A stretch of 64,000 bases of DNA from Actinomycetes bacterium (GTDB taxonomy: Bacteria > Actinomycetota > CALGFH01). Under the pieces are notes generated by a model. The model was not told where the DNA came from. It ran no database searches and saw nothing but the letters and a program-made list of their open reading frames with translations. The DNA lies in NCBI GenBank assembly GCA_036000965.1, contig DASYUT010000124.1, forward strand, positions 51,968 to 115,967, written 5' to 3'. The position numbers and the translations under genes are program-made. This document shows, piece by piece, positions 45,564 to 54,734 of the stretch; the first letter of the stretch is position 1; each line of letters begins with the position of its first letter.

Positions 45564-46592
45564 TCAGGCGGGGATCGCGGCCCCCGCCTGGTCGCCAGTA
45601 GCCGCCCGCCGGTGCTTCTGCAAGTAGTCGGTGAACTTCCAGCGGTCCAGGAACTTGGTGCCGGCCTTGCGGCCCTGCTCGTACAACCGGTCCTGGGTGT
45701 CCTCGTCGATGTCGAAGTCAGTCGCCTTGACGCCGAGACTGTCAACGAACATCGTCCGGTCCACGACCGCCGGGTCGTCCAGGTGCATCTGGTCGTGAGC
45801 GGTGGACATCGTGCCCACCAGGGCCATGGCCAGCTCGAGGGGACCGTCGATGTGCGGCGGGTCAGCGCGCAGGTTGGCGTCCGGCCTGGCCGACAGCTTC
45901 ACCCCGAAGGTCGGCCAGCGCGGATCCTGGCCGTCCCGCCGGTCGAACACGTCGATCGGGAAGTTGGAGAGCATGCCGCCGTCGGTGAGGTAGACCGGGC
46001 CGTTGCGGCCGGCCACCTGCAGCTTGCAGGGCTGGAAGAAGAACGGGATCGACGCCGACGCCCGCACCGCGTCGGCGACCGGCAGCTCGTCGACCTGGTC
46101 CTGCGGCGTCCCGATCAGGTGATAGTCCCAGGGCAGCCGCAGCAGCCTGTTGTCGGAGACGTCGGAGACGATGACGACCAGCTTGTAGGCCTGCTCGGGC
46201 CGGAGCGCGCTCCGCGGGTCCTCCTCGGGGGTGATCCGGAGGTCGCCCCAGGTGCGCCTGCCGGCGGCGGCGAGCTGGGCCGAGACCCAGTCGTGGAGCC
46301 AGTCTCCCTTGTAGATGCCCTTCCTGAGCAGCAGGTTCGCGCCCTTGCCAAGGACCCCGAAGCGGCTCAGAAGGGTCTCGTCGCGGAACTTCCGGTAGTC
46401 GAGCTCGCGCATCAGCCGCTCGAGCTCGTCGACCTCGATCCCTGCGGCGACCAGGCACCCGGCCACGGCACCGGCCGACGTCCCGGCCACCCGCGGGAAC
46501 TCGTACCCGGCCTCGCGCAGCGTGCTGATCGCGCCGACCAACCCGATCCCCTTGACACCGCCACCCTCGAGGACGAGGTCCGCCCGTTCCAT
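45564..46592 (-). CDS. Patatin-like phospholipase
   Basis: A 342-residue patatin-fold lipid hydrolase: oxyanion loop LVLEGGGVKGIGLVGA, nucleophile Ser in AGTSAGAV and catalytic Asp in LTDGGMLSNFPIDVF. No signal peptide or membrane helix, so it is cytosolic or secreted by another route. Patatins cleave acyl chains from phospholipids. ATG 46592 with GGGAGG 5 nt upstream. A 13-bp palindrome at 46613-46625 may be an operator for it. Confidence 0.9.
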   Translation of the reverse strand: MERADLVLEGGGVKGIGLVGAISTLREAGYEFPRVAGTSAGAVAGCLVAAGIEVDELERLMRELDYRKFRDETLLSRFGVLGKGANLLLRKGIYKGDWLHDWVSAQLAAAGRRTWGDLRITPEEDPRSALRPEQAYKLVVIVSDVSDNRLLRLPWDYHLIGTPQDQVDELPVADAVRASASIPFFFQPCKLQVAGRNGPVYLTDGGMLSNFPIDVFDRRDGQDPRWPTFGVKLSARPDANLRADPPHIDGPLELAMALVGTMSTAHDQMHLDDPAVVDRTMFVDSLGVKATDFDIDEDTQDRLYEQGRKAGTKFLDRWKFTDYLQKHRRAATGDQAGAAIPA

Positions 46593-46612
46593 GCCAGCCT
46601 CCCATCGTGCGT

Positions 46613-46625
46613 GGACAGTCTGTCC
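46613..46625. promoter_or_regulatory. Perfect 13-bp palindrome upstream of patatin
   Basis: GGACAG-T-CTGTCC, 20 bp upstream of the patatin start codon on the minus strand. The size and spacing suit a TetR- or MarR-type dimer site, but no regulator gene is adjacent. Confidence 0.4.
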
Positions 46626-46702
46626 TGGGTGGAGAGAGGCTGACGGCGCCGCCCTGATACACACGACCGGCCGGGCCGGCGCCCGCGGCACCCGACCACG
46701 GG

Positions 46703-47797
46703 TCAGCGTGCGCGTCTCGGGGTCGGCGCGGGCAGGTGGATGCGCCCGCCGGCGCGGGCCCGGGCCTCGGCGATGCGGCGCTCGGCGAGCCGGTCGGCGG
46801 CGACCGCCGGGGGGACCCCCTCGTCGGCGGCCAGCCGCAGCACCCGGCGGGTGGTGTCGAGGATCCCGGCCGCCCGGGCCCGGGCCCGTGGCTCGGAGTA
46901 GCCGCCGATCTCGTCGGCCACCTGGATCAACCCCCCGGCGTTCACCACGTAGTCGGGCGCGTAGAGCACGCCCCGGTCCTCGAGCAGCTTCTCCACGCCC
47001 GGGGCGGCGAGCTGGTTGTTGGCCCCGCCACAGACCACCCGGGCCTGAAGCGCGGCCACGGTCTGGTCGTCGAGCGCGCCGCCGAGCGCGCAGGGCGAGA
47101 ACACGTCGAGCGCGAGCCCCGGCAGCGCGTCCACGGCCACCGCGTCGACCTCGGGGCAGGCCGCCCGAACGCGCGCCACGGCCGCGGCGCTGACGTCGGC
47201 GACCACCACCGACGCGCCGCCGGCGAGCAGATGCCCGACCAGGCGGCGGCCGACCTTGCCGACGCCGGACACCCCGACCCGCCGGCCCGCAAGCGTCGGC
47301 GTGCCCCAAACCGCCTCGGCGGCCGCCCGCATGCCCTGGAACACCCCCAGGGCGGTGAGGATCGAGGAGTCGCCCGCACCCCCGGCCGCCGGGGAGCGGC
47401 CGGTGACGAACGCGCACTCGCGCGCGACCACGTCCATGTCCTCAACGTAGGTGCCGACGTCGCAGGCGGTGAGGTAGCGTCCCCCGAGCGACTGCACGAA
47501 GCGCCCGTAGGACTCGAGCAGCGCCTCGGACTTGTCGGTCGCGGGGTCCCCGAGGATCACCGCCTTGCCGCCGCCCAGGTCCAGCCCTGAGCACGCCGCC
47601 TTGTAGGCCATGGCCCGGGACAGGTCCAGGACGTCGGCGAGGGCGTCAGCCTCCGACCGGTAGGGGTGGAAGCGGGTGCCGCCCAGCGCCGGCCCCAGCG
47701 CCGTCGAGAAGATCGCGACGATCGCCCGCAGGCCGGTCGTGGGGTCCTGGCAGAAGACGACCTGCTCGTGCCCGGTCTGCCGATCGAACACCGTCAC
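46703..47797 (-). CDS. Leucine/valine dehydrogenase
   Basis: A 364-residue Glu/Leu/Phe/Val dehydrogenase: substrate-side [11 protein letters not shown] and [19 protein letters not shown] with the catalytic Lys, Rossmann motif [16 protein letters not shown], and CGGANNQLA with DYVVNAGG. It oxidatively deaminates branched-chain amino acids with NAD+. GTG 47797 is used because AAGGAG lies 7 nt upstream; the longer start at 47854 lacks one. It could feed on L-amino acids from the racemase pathway 20 kb upstream, a metabolic inference only. Confidence 0.92.
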   Translation of the reverse strand: MTVFDRQTGHEQVVFCQDPTTGLRAIVAIFSTALGPALGGTRFHPYRSEADALADVLDLSRAMAYKAACSGLDLGGGKAVILGDPATDKSEALLESYGRFVQSLGGRYLTACDVGTYVEDMDVVARECAFVTGRSPAAGGAGDSSILTALGVFQGMRAAAEAVWGTPTLAGRRVGVSGVGKVGRRLVGHLLAGGASVVVADVSAAAVARVRAACPEVDAVAVDALPGLALDVFSPCALGGALDDQTVAALQARVVCGGANNQLAAPGVEKLLEDRGVLYAPDYVVNAGGLIQVADEIGGYSEPRARARAAGILDTTRRVLRLAADEGVPPAVAADRLAERRIAEARARAGGRIHLPAPTPRRAR

Positions 47798-48088
47798 GCG
47801 CGTGCTCCTTCGCCTCTCGTCGCGTCCAGGGCGCCGGTGCTCCGGCACGACCACTGATTCTCGGGCCCGGCCCGAGCCGGAGGCAAACCGGCAGCGGTCC
47901 CCGGCGGACCCTCCGCCCCTGGCTCAGACGCCGGCCGGGGGCGCGGCCGTGGCCAGGCGCCGGCAGGGGCGCCGCACGACCGGCATCGACGGGCAGGCCA
48001 TGCCGGAGCCCCGGCTCGCCCACAGCCGGTGGTCACCGGCTCGACCGGGGTGATAGCTTGCTCCGAATCGCGGAGGGAGGATGCGGGG

Positions 48089-49957
48089 ATGGCGCGCCGA
48101 ACGCTCGTCGTGGTCATGGCGCTCGGCCTGGTCGCGGCGTTCGCCCTGCCCGCCCAGGCGAGCTGGACGGTCGGCCCGGCCGCCACGGTGGCGCCGTCCG
48201 GGTGCCGCCCGGCCCGGACAGCCGGCGACGCCGCCGCCGGCCCCGACGGCGTGGTCCGCGGCTTCGCCAGCTTCCAGGGCGGCACCTGCCCCGGCGCGGC
48301 CGGTCTGCGCTGGTTCGAGGGGCCCGGCGGGCACTGGCGGCAGCGGGTCGCGCCCTACCAGGGCCGGGTCCTCGCGGCCGCCGACGACGGCGCCTCCACC
48401 TGGGTGCTCTACGCCGCCGCGGACGGCACCCGCCTGGCCGCCGCCACCCGCGCGGGCGCGTTCGGCCCCAGCACCAAGCTGTCGGCCACCGCCGCCTTGG
48501 CCGGCGACCTGGTCGCGGCCGGCGGGCGCTGGTGGGCGGTGTGGACCGAGCGCACCAGCGCCAGCGGCCTTGTCTCCCTGTTCCAGGCCAGGACGCTCGG
48601 CGCCGCGGTGGCGCGGCAGCGCGTCACCGTCTCCGCCACGGTCGACGGCCATCCGAGCCTGGCCAGGGCGGCCAGCGGCACCGCCGTGCTGGTGTTCGAC
48701 CGCACCAACCCGGCGACCCGGCGCTCCGACCTGATCATCGGCCGCAACCCCGGCAGCGCGTGGCAGTGGCGCTCGCTCACCACCGACGGGGCCTCGCGGA
48801 GCCCCTCGCTGGCCATGGCCGGGCAGACCACCCACGTCGCCTGGCAGCGCGGCACCCGGATCGTCCACACCGACAACGGCACCGGGACCTTCCGGACCCA
48901 CACGTTCGCCACCCCGGGCGCCGGACCGAGCCTGGCCGTCTCCGCCAGCCGGGTGCACCTGGCCTGGACGATGGCCCGCACCGGCAAGCCGCCGCACGTC
49001 TTCCTGGCCGAGCGGAGCGGCAGCAACTGGGTCGGCAGCGACGTCACCCCGGCGGCCGGCACCCCCGAGACCGCGCTGGCCGTGGCCTCCTCCGCCGGCA
49101 CCGCCACCGTCCTCGGCGCCGAAACGGCGCGCCTGTGGGCCAAGACCCAGGCCCGGCCGGGCACCGCCTCGTTCCGGCGCCTCGGCGCCTGGGTCGACTA
49201 CCTCGACTACAGCCTCGACCCGGCCGCCGCCGTGCGCGACATGGCCGCCAACGGCGTGCGCACCCTCTACCTCGAGACCGCCCGCTACAACAGCACCAGC
49301 GACATCCTCTTCCCGGCCAAGGTGGGGGAGTGGATCGAGCGGGCTCACGCCGCCGGGATCAAGGTCGTCGGCTGGTACTTCCCGGCCTACAGCGAGTACC
49401 TCGACCTCGACGTGCGCCGCACCCTGGCCGTGGCCCGCTTCCGCAGCCCCACCGGGCAGCGGTTCGACGCCCTCGCCGTCGACATCGAGTACCAGGCGGC
49501 CAGCAGCGGCCCGGCCGAGTTCAACGCCGGCGTCACCACCCATCTGGCCCGGGTCCGGGCCAACCTCGGCGGCAGCTACCCCATCGGGGCGATCGTGCCC
49601 GCGCCGCTCGGCATGGCCCTCAACCCGGCCGCCTGGTCCGGGTTCCCGTGGGCGGCGGTCGGACGCTACGCCGACGTCGTCCAGCCGATGGGCTACTGGT
49701 CCTACCGCAGGGACTGCCCGGCCAACCCTCGGCACTGCCCCTACCAGTACACCACTGGCAACGTCGCCGCCGCGGCGCGCTCCACCGGCCTGCCCGTGCA
49801 CGTCATCGGCGGGATCGGCGACGCCGTCAGCACCACCGGCGTGAGCGACTTCGTCCGCGGCGCCCGCGACGCCCGCGCCCACGGCGGCAGCCTGTACGAC
49901 TACCGCACCACCGCACCCTCGTTCTGGCCCGCCCTCCAGCAGCTCAACCAGCTCTGA
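48089..49957 (+). CDS. Secreted beta-propeller plus TIM-barrel glycosidase-like protein
   Basis: A 622-residue secreted protein. Signal peptide residues are about 1-24 (cleavage after PAQA). Residues of about 30-350 form a sialidase/BNR-like propeller with repeated Trp/Asp-box-like blades (GSAWQWRSL, RIVHTDNGTGTF). Residues of about 360-610 form a TIM-barrel hydrolase-like domain (WVDYLDYSLDPAAAVRDMAA, VVGWYFPAYSEYL, ALAVDIEYQA with a candidate catalytic Asp/Glu). There is no sorting signal. The likely role is glycan recognition plus cleavage outside the cell. The substrate is not readable and the fusion is uncommon to me. Confidence 0.7.
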   Translation: MARRTLVVVMALGLVAAFALPAQASWTVGPAATVAPSGCRPARTAGDAAAGPDGVVRGFASFQGGTCPGAAGLRWFEGPGGHWRQRVAPYQGRVLAAADDGASTWVLYAAADGTRLAAATRAGAFGPSTKLSATAALAGDLVAAGGRWWAVWTERTSASGLVSLFQARTLGAAVARQRVTVSATVDGHPSLARAASGTAVLVFDRTNPATRRSDLIIGRNPGSAWQWRSLTTDGASRSPSLAMAGQTTHVAWQRGTRIVHTDNGTGTFRTHTFATPGAGPSLAVSASRVHLAWTMARTGKPPHVFLAERSGSNWVGSDVTPAAGTPETALAVASSAGTATVLGAETARLWAKTQARPGTASFRRLGAWVDYLDYSLDPAAAVRDMAANGVRTLYLETARYNSTSDILFPAKVGEWIERAHAAGIKVVGWYFPAYSEYLDLDVRRTLAVARFRSPTGQRFDALAVDIEYQAASSGPAEFNAGVTTHLARVRANLGGSYPIGAIVPAPLGMALNPAAWSGFPWAAVGRYADVVQPMGYWSYRRDCPANPRHCPYQYTTGNVAAAARSTGLPVHVIGGIGDAVSTTGVSDFVRGARDARAHGGSLYDYRTTAPSFWPALQQLNQL

Positions 49958-50126
49958 CCAGCGCGAACCGCACCGGCGGTGGTAGCCGGCCGGTGGTGCC
50001 GACGGGCAGGTGGGCGCCGGCTGCTCACGGCGGGCGGCCGGGACCCGGGTGGAAGGCCCGGCCGCTTCTCCTATGCTGGGCCCGGCAGGGATGCGCCAAC
50101 AGGGATGCGCCAGCGGGGAGGTGGAC

Positions 50127-50846
50127 ATGGCGCGGGCGGTCGCGCTGCTCGCCGGGGCCGGTCTGGCGGCAGCGGCGGCGCACCTTGCGCCGGCGCTCAC
50201 CGCCTTCGAGCCCGTGCGGCGGCGGGCAACCCCCAGGCTGGCCGGCAGCGGCACACCCGGCCATGTCGCGCTGACCTTCGACGACGGTCCCGTCCCAGCA
50301 TCGACCCCCGCCTTCCTGCGCGTCCTGGGCGACCTGGGCTGGCGCGCCACCTTCTTCATGCTCGGCGAGGAGGTACGGCGGTCGCCAGGCCTGGCCGCCG
50401 AGGTGGTCGCCGCCGGCCACGAGGCCGCCGTCCACGGCGACCAGCACCGCAACCTGCTCCGGCGGCCACCGGCCGCCACCTTCGAAGACCTCCGCCGGGC
50501 CTGCGACGCCGTCGCCTCGGCCACCGGCACCGAACCGGCCTGGTTCCGCCCGCCCTACGGCCTGCTGTCCGGGACAGCCGCCCTCGCGGCCCGCCTGCTC
50601 GGCCTCCAGCCGGTCCTGTGGACCACCGAGGGACGCGACTGGCGGGCCGAGGCGACCGCCACCAGCATCATCGCCGACGTGGCCGCCCACCTCGCCCCAG
50701 GCGCCACGATCCTGCTCCACGACTACGCGAGGAGCGGGTCGTGGCGGGCCACCCTGGAAGCCCTGCCCCGCCTGGCCGAACTGCTCCACCGCCGGGGCCT
50801 GGTCGCCGGGCCGCTCGCCGACCACGGGCTCGCCCGGCCGGGCTGA
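50127..50846 (+). CDS. Polysaccharide deacetylase (NodB domain)
   Basis: A 239-residue carbohydrate esterase 4 protein with a short N-terminal hydrophobic anchor (about residues 4-22). NodB motifs: MT1 LTFDDGPVP, MT2 HGDQHRNL (metal His pair), MT3 RPPYGLLSG and MT5 ILLHDY. It removes N-acetyl groups from peptidoglycan or other glycans at the cell surface. ATG 50127 has GGGGAGG 5 nt upstream. A 14-bp duplication (CAGGGATGCGCCA) lies just before the start. It converges on the CapA-like gene. Confidence 0.9.
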   Translation: MARAVALLAGAGLAAAAAHLAPALTAFEPVRRRATPRLAGSGTPGHVALTFDDGPVPASTPAFLRVLGDLGWRATFFMLGEEVRRSPGLAAEVVAAGHEAAVHGDQHRNLLRRPPAATFEDLRRACDAVASATGTEPAWFRPPYGLLSGTAALAARLLGLQPVLWTTEGRDWRAEATATSIIADVAAHLAPGATILLHDYARSGSWRATLEALPRLAELLHRRGLVAGPLADHGLARPG

Positions 50847-50860
50847 CGCCGGCGCCGGCC

Positions 50861-51820
50861 TCAGCGCCAGCTCACCACCAGGCGGCCGCCCGACTCGGCC
50901 ACCTCGGTACCCAAGGCCGCGCACGCCTGGTGGAACCGCCGCCGCACCCATGCCGCGTCCCGACCGCTGGCCAGGGTCGTGCGGCAGTAGCCGAGGCGGA
51001 GCGGGACCGCCTCCAGACGGACCGGGCCGCGTTGGTCGACCGTGACCAGGAACAGCAACCCCAGGTCGTTGCGGAGCCGGGCGTCGACCGCGTAGTCGTC
51101 GAGGAAGTCCCCCAGGTCGTAGAGCACCGGCCCCGCCACCCCATGGAACACGTGCGCGGAGTGGCCCGCGACCAGCGCCGCGCCCGCCCTGAGCAGCTCC
51201 GCGGCGCAGCGGCGGACGTATGGGAGCGGCGCCGTGGTCATGTTCGGGCCCCAGTGCGGGGTGACCAGCACCGCGTCGGCGTCCGCGTCGGCGTGCCGGA
51301 CCGCGCCCGCGAGCCACCCTGGCACCCCTCGGGCGAGGTCGGCCCAGGCCACTCCGGGCCGACCAGGCCCGGCCGCGAAGTCGGCCGGGTGGTCGGTCAC
51401 GCCGACCACCGCCAGGCGGAACCCGCCTGCCTCCAGCACCGCCGGGCGCCTGGCCCGGTCGGCGTCGGGCCCGGCCCCGACCACCGCGATGCCGGCCTGG
51501 CCCAGGTGGTCGAGCGTGTCGAGCAGGGCCTCGACGCCGAAGTCGAGCGCGTGGTTGTTGGCCAAGGTCACGCAGTCCACGCCCAGCCCCACCAGCGTCT
51601 CGACCGCCCGCGGCGGGGCCCGGAAGAAGAACGGCTTGCCAGGCGCCGGCCAGGGGCTGCCCCGCTCCGACACGCAGCACTCGAGGTTGAGCACGAACAG
51701 GTCGGCCGACCGCGCGATCTCGGCCACCTCGGGTGCCACGAGCACCTCCGGCGGCGTCCCAGCCAGGGCCGCCGCGACCTTGCGGCCGAGCATCGTGTCC
51801 CCGGCCAGGGCGAGAAGCAA
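50861..51820 (-). CDS. CapA-family protein (poly-gamma-glutamate synthesis type)
   Basis: A 319-residue PGA_cap metallophosphatase-like protein: LALAGDTMLGR, FVLNLECCVSERG, LANNHALDFG, VTPHWGPNM and GHSAHVFHGV supply the conserved metal-type ligands. In Bacillus, CapA acts in export or assembly of poly-gamma-glutamate; many actinobacterial homologues are orphans. A TTG start at 51820 with GGGGAGG 7 nt upstream begins at the family N-terminus; upstream sequence in frame is not homologous. No signal peptide is seen. Confidence 0.85.
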   Translation of the reverse strand: MLLALAGDTMLGRKVAAALAGTPPEVLVAPEVAEIARSADLFVLNLECCVSERGSPWPAPGKPFFFRAPPRAVETLVGLGVDCVTLANNHALDFGVEALLDTLDHLGQAGIAVVGAGPDADRARRPAVLEAGGFRLAVVGVTDHPADFAAGPGRPGVAWADLARGVPGWLAGAVRHADADADAVLVTPHWGPNMTTAPLPYVRRCAAELLRAGAALVAGHSAHVFHGVAGPVLYDLGDFLDDYAVDARLRNDLGLLFLVTVDQRGPVRLEAVPLRLGYCRTTLASGRDAAWVRRRFHQACAALGTEVAESGGRLVVSWR

Positions 51821-52138
51821 GCCGGTACCTCCCCAGGGCGACCCGCTCCGGTCCGAGGTCGCTGCGGTCAGGACTGAGGCTCGCGCTGTGCGCCCCCGCC
51901 TCGACGAGTACCGGCGCCACGTCGAAGTGTAGCCAGGGCGGCACGAACCGGGAATCTGAGGACGGGAGGTGAAGGCGCCCGTGACGCGGCGCGGTGGGCG
52001 CCGACCGATGGGACAGGGTAAACGCCGCGGGACGAAGATCAGTAGAACTGCGCAGCTCGGTGTGGGCCGATGTGGCCATGGGTAGGTCACGACGCGAACA
52101 CGCGCAGACAACCAGTAGACCCAGCAAGGGAGGTCGAG

Positions 52139-52252
52139 ATGGACGTCGTGACGCTGCTCGGCACGCTGCTGTTCGTGGCGACGCTCGCCTATCTGCTTGC
52201 GCGCGCCTTCGTGCTCGTCGGCCCTCCCCGTTCCTACCGCTACCGGCGCTGA
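52139..52252 (+). CDS. 37-residue single-span membrane microprotein
   Basis: ATG 52139 with GGGAGG 5 nt upstream opens a 37-codon frame: a hydrophobic helix (about residues 5-27) and a basic, Tyr/Arg-rich tail (RSYRYRR). It has its own upstream space of about 200 bp. I recognise no family. Helix plus basic tail is shared with the microproteins at 9983 and 53659. Confidence 0.6.
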   Translation: MDVVTLLGTLLFVATLAYLLARAFVLVGPPRSYRYRR

Positions 52253-52508
52253 CGCGACGACACGGTCGAGCGTACACGGCCAGGTCGGTCTCCCTGCGGT
52301 ACCAGGTGGCCGAGAAGATCACGTCGCCCGGTTGGTAGACGCTGGCGATGTCCGGCTGGTGGACGCTGGCGACGCCGTCGCCGAAGGCGGTCGCCAAGGC
52401 CAGCCCTGAACGACCAGCGGCATGAGGGCGCGGCTGGACATCGAGCTCGGGCCCGCACCCCGAGGCCGCCCGCAGCCGCCGCCGGGTGAGGTCGTCAGCG
52501 ACGGTGGG

Positions 52509-53066
52509 CTATCGGCCGATGAGCGCGGCCTCGACCGGGAAGGATCCACCGCCGGCTGGAACGGGAGCGGATGGCGTGGCTGGCGGGCCACTGGCCGTGC
52601 TGTGCTGGTCGTCTGGCTGGCTGAGCTGGCCTGGCGCTGGGGGCCAGCCGTGCCCGGACCAGCCGTTGTCGCAGTGAGGACAGGCACCGTTCAGCTCCCG
52701 CCCGCGCGGGCTGTGCCCGTGTGGCCAGCGACGGTCGGCAGCGGCGCCCACGGTGTTGCCCTCGACTGGGTACCCGGCGTCCTCCCAGTCGACCAGCCCA
52801 CCCGCGTAGCACCAGACATTGCGGTAGCCGTGGGCGCTGAGGGCGTGGTAGGCGGCGGTGGTGTTGATGCGATGATGGTTGTTGGCGTAGACGATGATCT
52901 CGTCGTCGCGCTGGAGCTCGCGGAGTGCGCACCGGGGGCTGGGAAAGCCGAGCGAGCCGGGAATGTGCTTGGCGCGGAACTCCCAGGGGCCAACGGCCAT
53001 GACCAGCTTCACGTCCTGGTTCGCGTCCAGCCTGCCCTTGAGTTCCTCTCGGGTGATCAGCTGCAT
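52509..53066 (-). CDS. Rhodanese-like domain protein lacking the catalytic cysteine
   Basis: A 185-residue protein. Residues 1-105 are a rhodanese fold (MQLITREELKGRLDANQD, FRAKHIPGSLGFP, AYHALSAHGYRNVWCYAGG, WEDAGYPVEG). Where active rhodaneses have a Cys loop after the central strand (VYC), this reads VYANNHHRIN, so sulfurtransfer by the usual mechanism is ruled out and a binding role is more likely. The last 80 residues are Pro/Gly/Ser-rich and not homologous, with one CPHC pair. An array of CCTGT-type short repeats precedes the gene. Confidence 0.75.
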   Translation of the reverse strand: MQLITREELKGRLDANQDVKLVMAVGPWEFRAKHIPGSLGFPSPRCALRELQRDDEIIVYANNHHRINTTAAYHALSAHGYRNVWCYAGGLVDWEDAGYPVEGNTVGAAADRRWPHGHSPRGRELNGACPHCDNGWSGHGWPPAPGQLSQPDDQHSTASGPPATPSAPVPAGGGSFPVEAALIGR

Positions 53067-53074
53067 CGGGTCCT

Positions 53075-53160
53075 GTCCTGTTCCTGTCCTGTTCCTGTCC
53101 TGTCGTGTCCGGTCCTGTCGTCCGGGCCGCTCGACGTCGGTGGGCCCTGTCCTGTCGCGT
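53075..53160 (-). repeat. CCTGT-type short repeats upstream of the rhodanese gene
   Basis: The plus strand reads repeated TCCTGTTCCTGTCCTG and TGTCCTG units, partly a 12-bp period. They fill the leader of the rhodanese-like gene. Confidence 0.75.
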
Positions 53161-53474
53161 GGTCCACGCAACATCCCTGTCGCGCCGACCACGCAACATC
53201 GGTGCAGCAGCCGCCGGCCTTGTCGGTATCGAGATCGAGGACCCGTCGTGGATCCCCGCCTGCCAGGAAGAGCCAGGACGCCTTGCCCTGATACGTCGGC
53301 GGCAGGTGAAGCTGGCCCGCAGCGCCGATCGCGTCGCAGGCCGCCGTCCTGGTCGCCGTTGGAACCCCAGGTCGGGGAGGCCCCGGCCGGCCGGGCTGCA
53401 AGCACCGGCCGGCCGGGGTGGTCCCTCCCCTGACCGGGAGGCGGCGCTGCGACACCCGCCCCCCGGCTTCTCGC

Positions 53475-53662
53475 CTAGGCGCGAGCGACTGCGGCCAGGT
53501 CCATCGACCAGAAGAGCAGCGCCCAGGACGCCGATCGGACCTCGGGTGGGGGCGGGACCCTGACCAAGCGGCCGCCGTACTCCAGCGCAACAGGAGCTGG
53601 GCGGCCGCCTTGGCGGTCACCGCCAGGTCGAGGATGCTGATCTCGCCGTGCCTGGCGGTCAT
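53475..53662 (-). pseudogene. Small protein gene with one frameshift
   Basis: ATG 53662 overlaps the stop of the upstream microprotein (ATGA). The first 25 codons (HGEISILDLAVTAKAAAQLL) are coding-like. One frame over, sequence continues LEYGGRLVRVPPPPEVRSAS to a stop at 53475. Adding one base near 53583 joins both into a protein of about 62 residues. I do not recognise it. Either a base was lost or the sequence has an error. Confidence 0.55.
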
Positions 53663-53757
53663 CGTCCAGGCCTTCGCCTGGGTCGCTCCATCAGGAGCAG
53701 TGGCGGGATGGCGAGCAACGCGGCTGCCACACCCATCCAGAGCAGGCTAGAGTTCAT
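53659..53757 (-). CDS. 32-residue single-span membrane microprotein
   Basis: ATG 53757 has AGGAGG 7 nt upstream, an excellent ribosome site. The 32-residue product is one hydrophobic helix (about residues 4-22) plus a basic tail (MERPRRRPGR). It is coupled by ATGA to the small frameshifted gene downstream. A stable hairpin (53787-53819) lies in its leader. Family unknown; a transporter subunit or regulator peptide is conceivable. Confidence 0.65.
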   Translation of the reverse strand: MNSSLLWMGVAAALLAIPPLLLMERPRRRPGR

Positions 53758-53786
53758 AGGTCGGCCTCCTGCGAGAGGTCGGCCAC

Positions 53787-53819
53787 GCCCGGGGGAGAGC
53801 TGCAACTCTCGCCCCGGGC
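53787..53819 (-). terminator. Stable GC hairpin between RHH gene and microprotein
   Basis: GCCCGGGGGAGAG and CTCTCGCCCCGGGC pair over 13 positions with a single bulge and a 6-nt loop. It may terminate the parA-RHH transcript or act as a leader structure, since it ends 17 nt before the microprotein ribosome site. Confidence 0.6.
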
Positions 53820-53993
53820 ACCTAACGTCCGGGGCTCCCGGCCGTGCTGGTCGAGGCATTCTGCTACGCACGGACCCTTGACGCCAGTTGTGACGCTGCC
53901 GGCGCGGCTGACCGCCCGGCCAGGGTGGACCGGAGGCCGCGTCGACCTGGAGCACACCGGTCCGGACTGGTGCGCCGCCCTCAGCCCGGGGCG

Positions 53994-54734
53994 CTATCGG
54001 CCGGGGCGGCGGGGGAAGGGGCGGCCGCGGTTGTGCTGGTCGGCGAGCCGGTCGACCTCGGTGCGCAGGGCCTGCTCGGCCAGTTCGGCCAGGGTCATCC
54101 GGCCTGGGCCGGATGACAGGTGGGCGGCGGCGTCCCGGAGGGCGTCGAGGACGTCGGGGGGCAGCGAGAAGCTGGCCCGCACGCGGGCTGGCCGCGCGGC
54201 CGGGGCCGGTGGGCCGGGGAGCAGGTCGTCGAGCGCGTCGAAGATCGCGGTTCCCCCGGTCCCGGCGGTGCCGGTCCCGCGGGCGCCGGTCCCCCGGGCG
54301 CCGGTGCCGGTCCCCGGCCCGCCGGCACCGGCCGCGCGTGCGGGCGGAGCCGGGGGGCCGGGGAGCAGGTCGTGGAACGGCTCGGGGCTGCTGCTGCGGC
54401 GGGCGCGGGTGGTTCCCGGACGGGCTGGCGGGGCGGATGGTGCCGGTGGGGCGGCGCCGCTCCGGTCGGGCTCGCCCCGGTCGGGCTCGCCCCGGTCGGG
54501 CCCGGCCCAGTCGAGTGAGGACCAGTCGAGCCCGGTTGGCTCCGGTCCGGACCCGGGTCCGGGAAGGAGGTCGTCGAGCGCGTTGTACAGGCCCATCCGC
54601 TTGGGCCTGGTGGTCCGCTTGGGCGGGCCTGGCGCGGGATGGGGGGTCCGCTCGGCGCCGGGCCGTGCTGCTGGCGGTCCGGGTAGCAGGTCGTCAAGCG
54701 CGTTGTACGCGCCCATCCGCTTGCGCCTGACCAT
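53994..54734 (-). CDS. Ribbon-helix-helix ParA partner with four ParB-like motifs
   Basis: A 246-residue, mostly disordered Pro/Gly/Arg-rich protein. The C-terminal residues 184-230 form a ribbon-helix-helix DNA-binding domain (RVRASFSL strand, PPDVLDALRDAAAHL, TLAELAEQALRTEVDRLA). A short motif occurs four times: KRMGAYNALDDLLPGP (5-20), KRMGLYNALDDLLPGP (45-60), PFHDLLPGP (119-127) and IFDALDDLLPGP (164-175). It resembles the N-terminal ParA-contacting motif of ParB (GLGRGLDALLPG). ATG 54734 has GAGGAG 8 nt upstream and overlaps parA by 41 nt. The likely role is that of a DNA-bound activator of ParA. Confidence 0.8.
   Translation of the reverse strand: MVRRKRMGAYNALDDLLPGPPAARPGAERTPHPAPGPPKRTTRPKRMGLYNALDDLLPGPGSGPEPTGLDWSSLDWAGPDRGEPDRGEPDRSGAAPPAPSAPPARPGTTRARRSSSPEPFHDLLPGPPAPPARAAGAGGPGTGTGARGTGARGTGTAGTGGTAIFDALDDLLPGPPAPAARPARVRASFSLPPDVLDALRDAAAHLSSGPGRMTLAELAEQALRTEVDRLADQHNRGRPFPRRPGR

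Noticed and set aside
52260..52420. Minus-strand peptide stretch (VASVYQPGDVIFSATWYRRE)
   Set aside because: It looks coding-like for about 40 codons but has no start with a ribosome site, no family match and no continuation.
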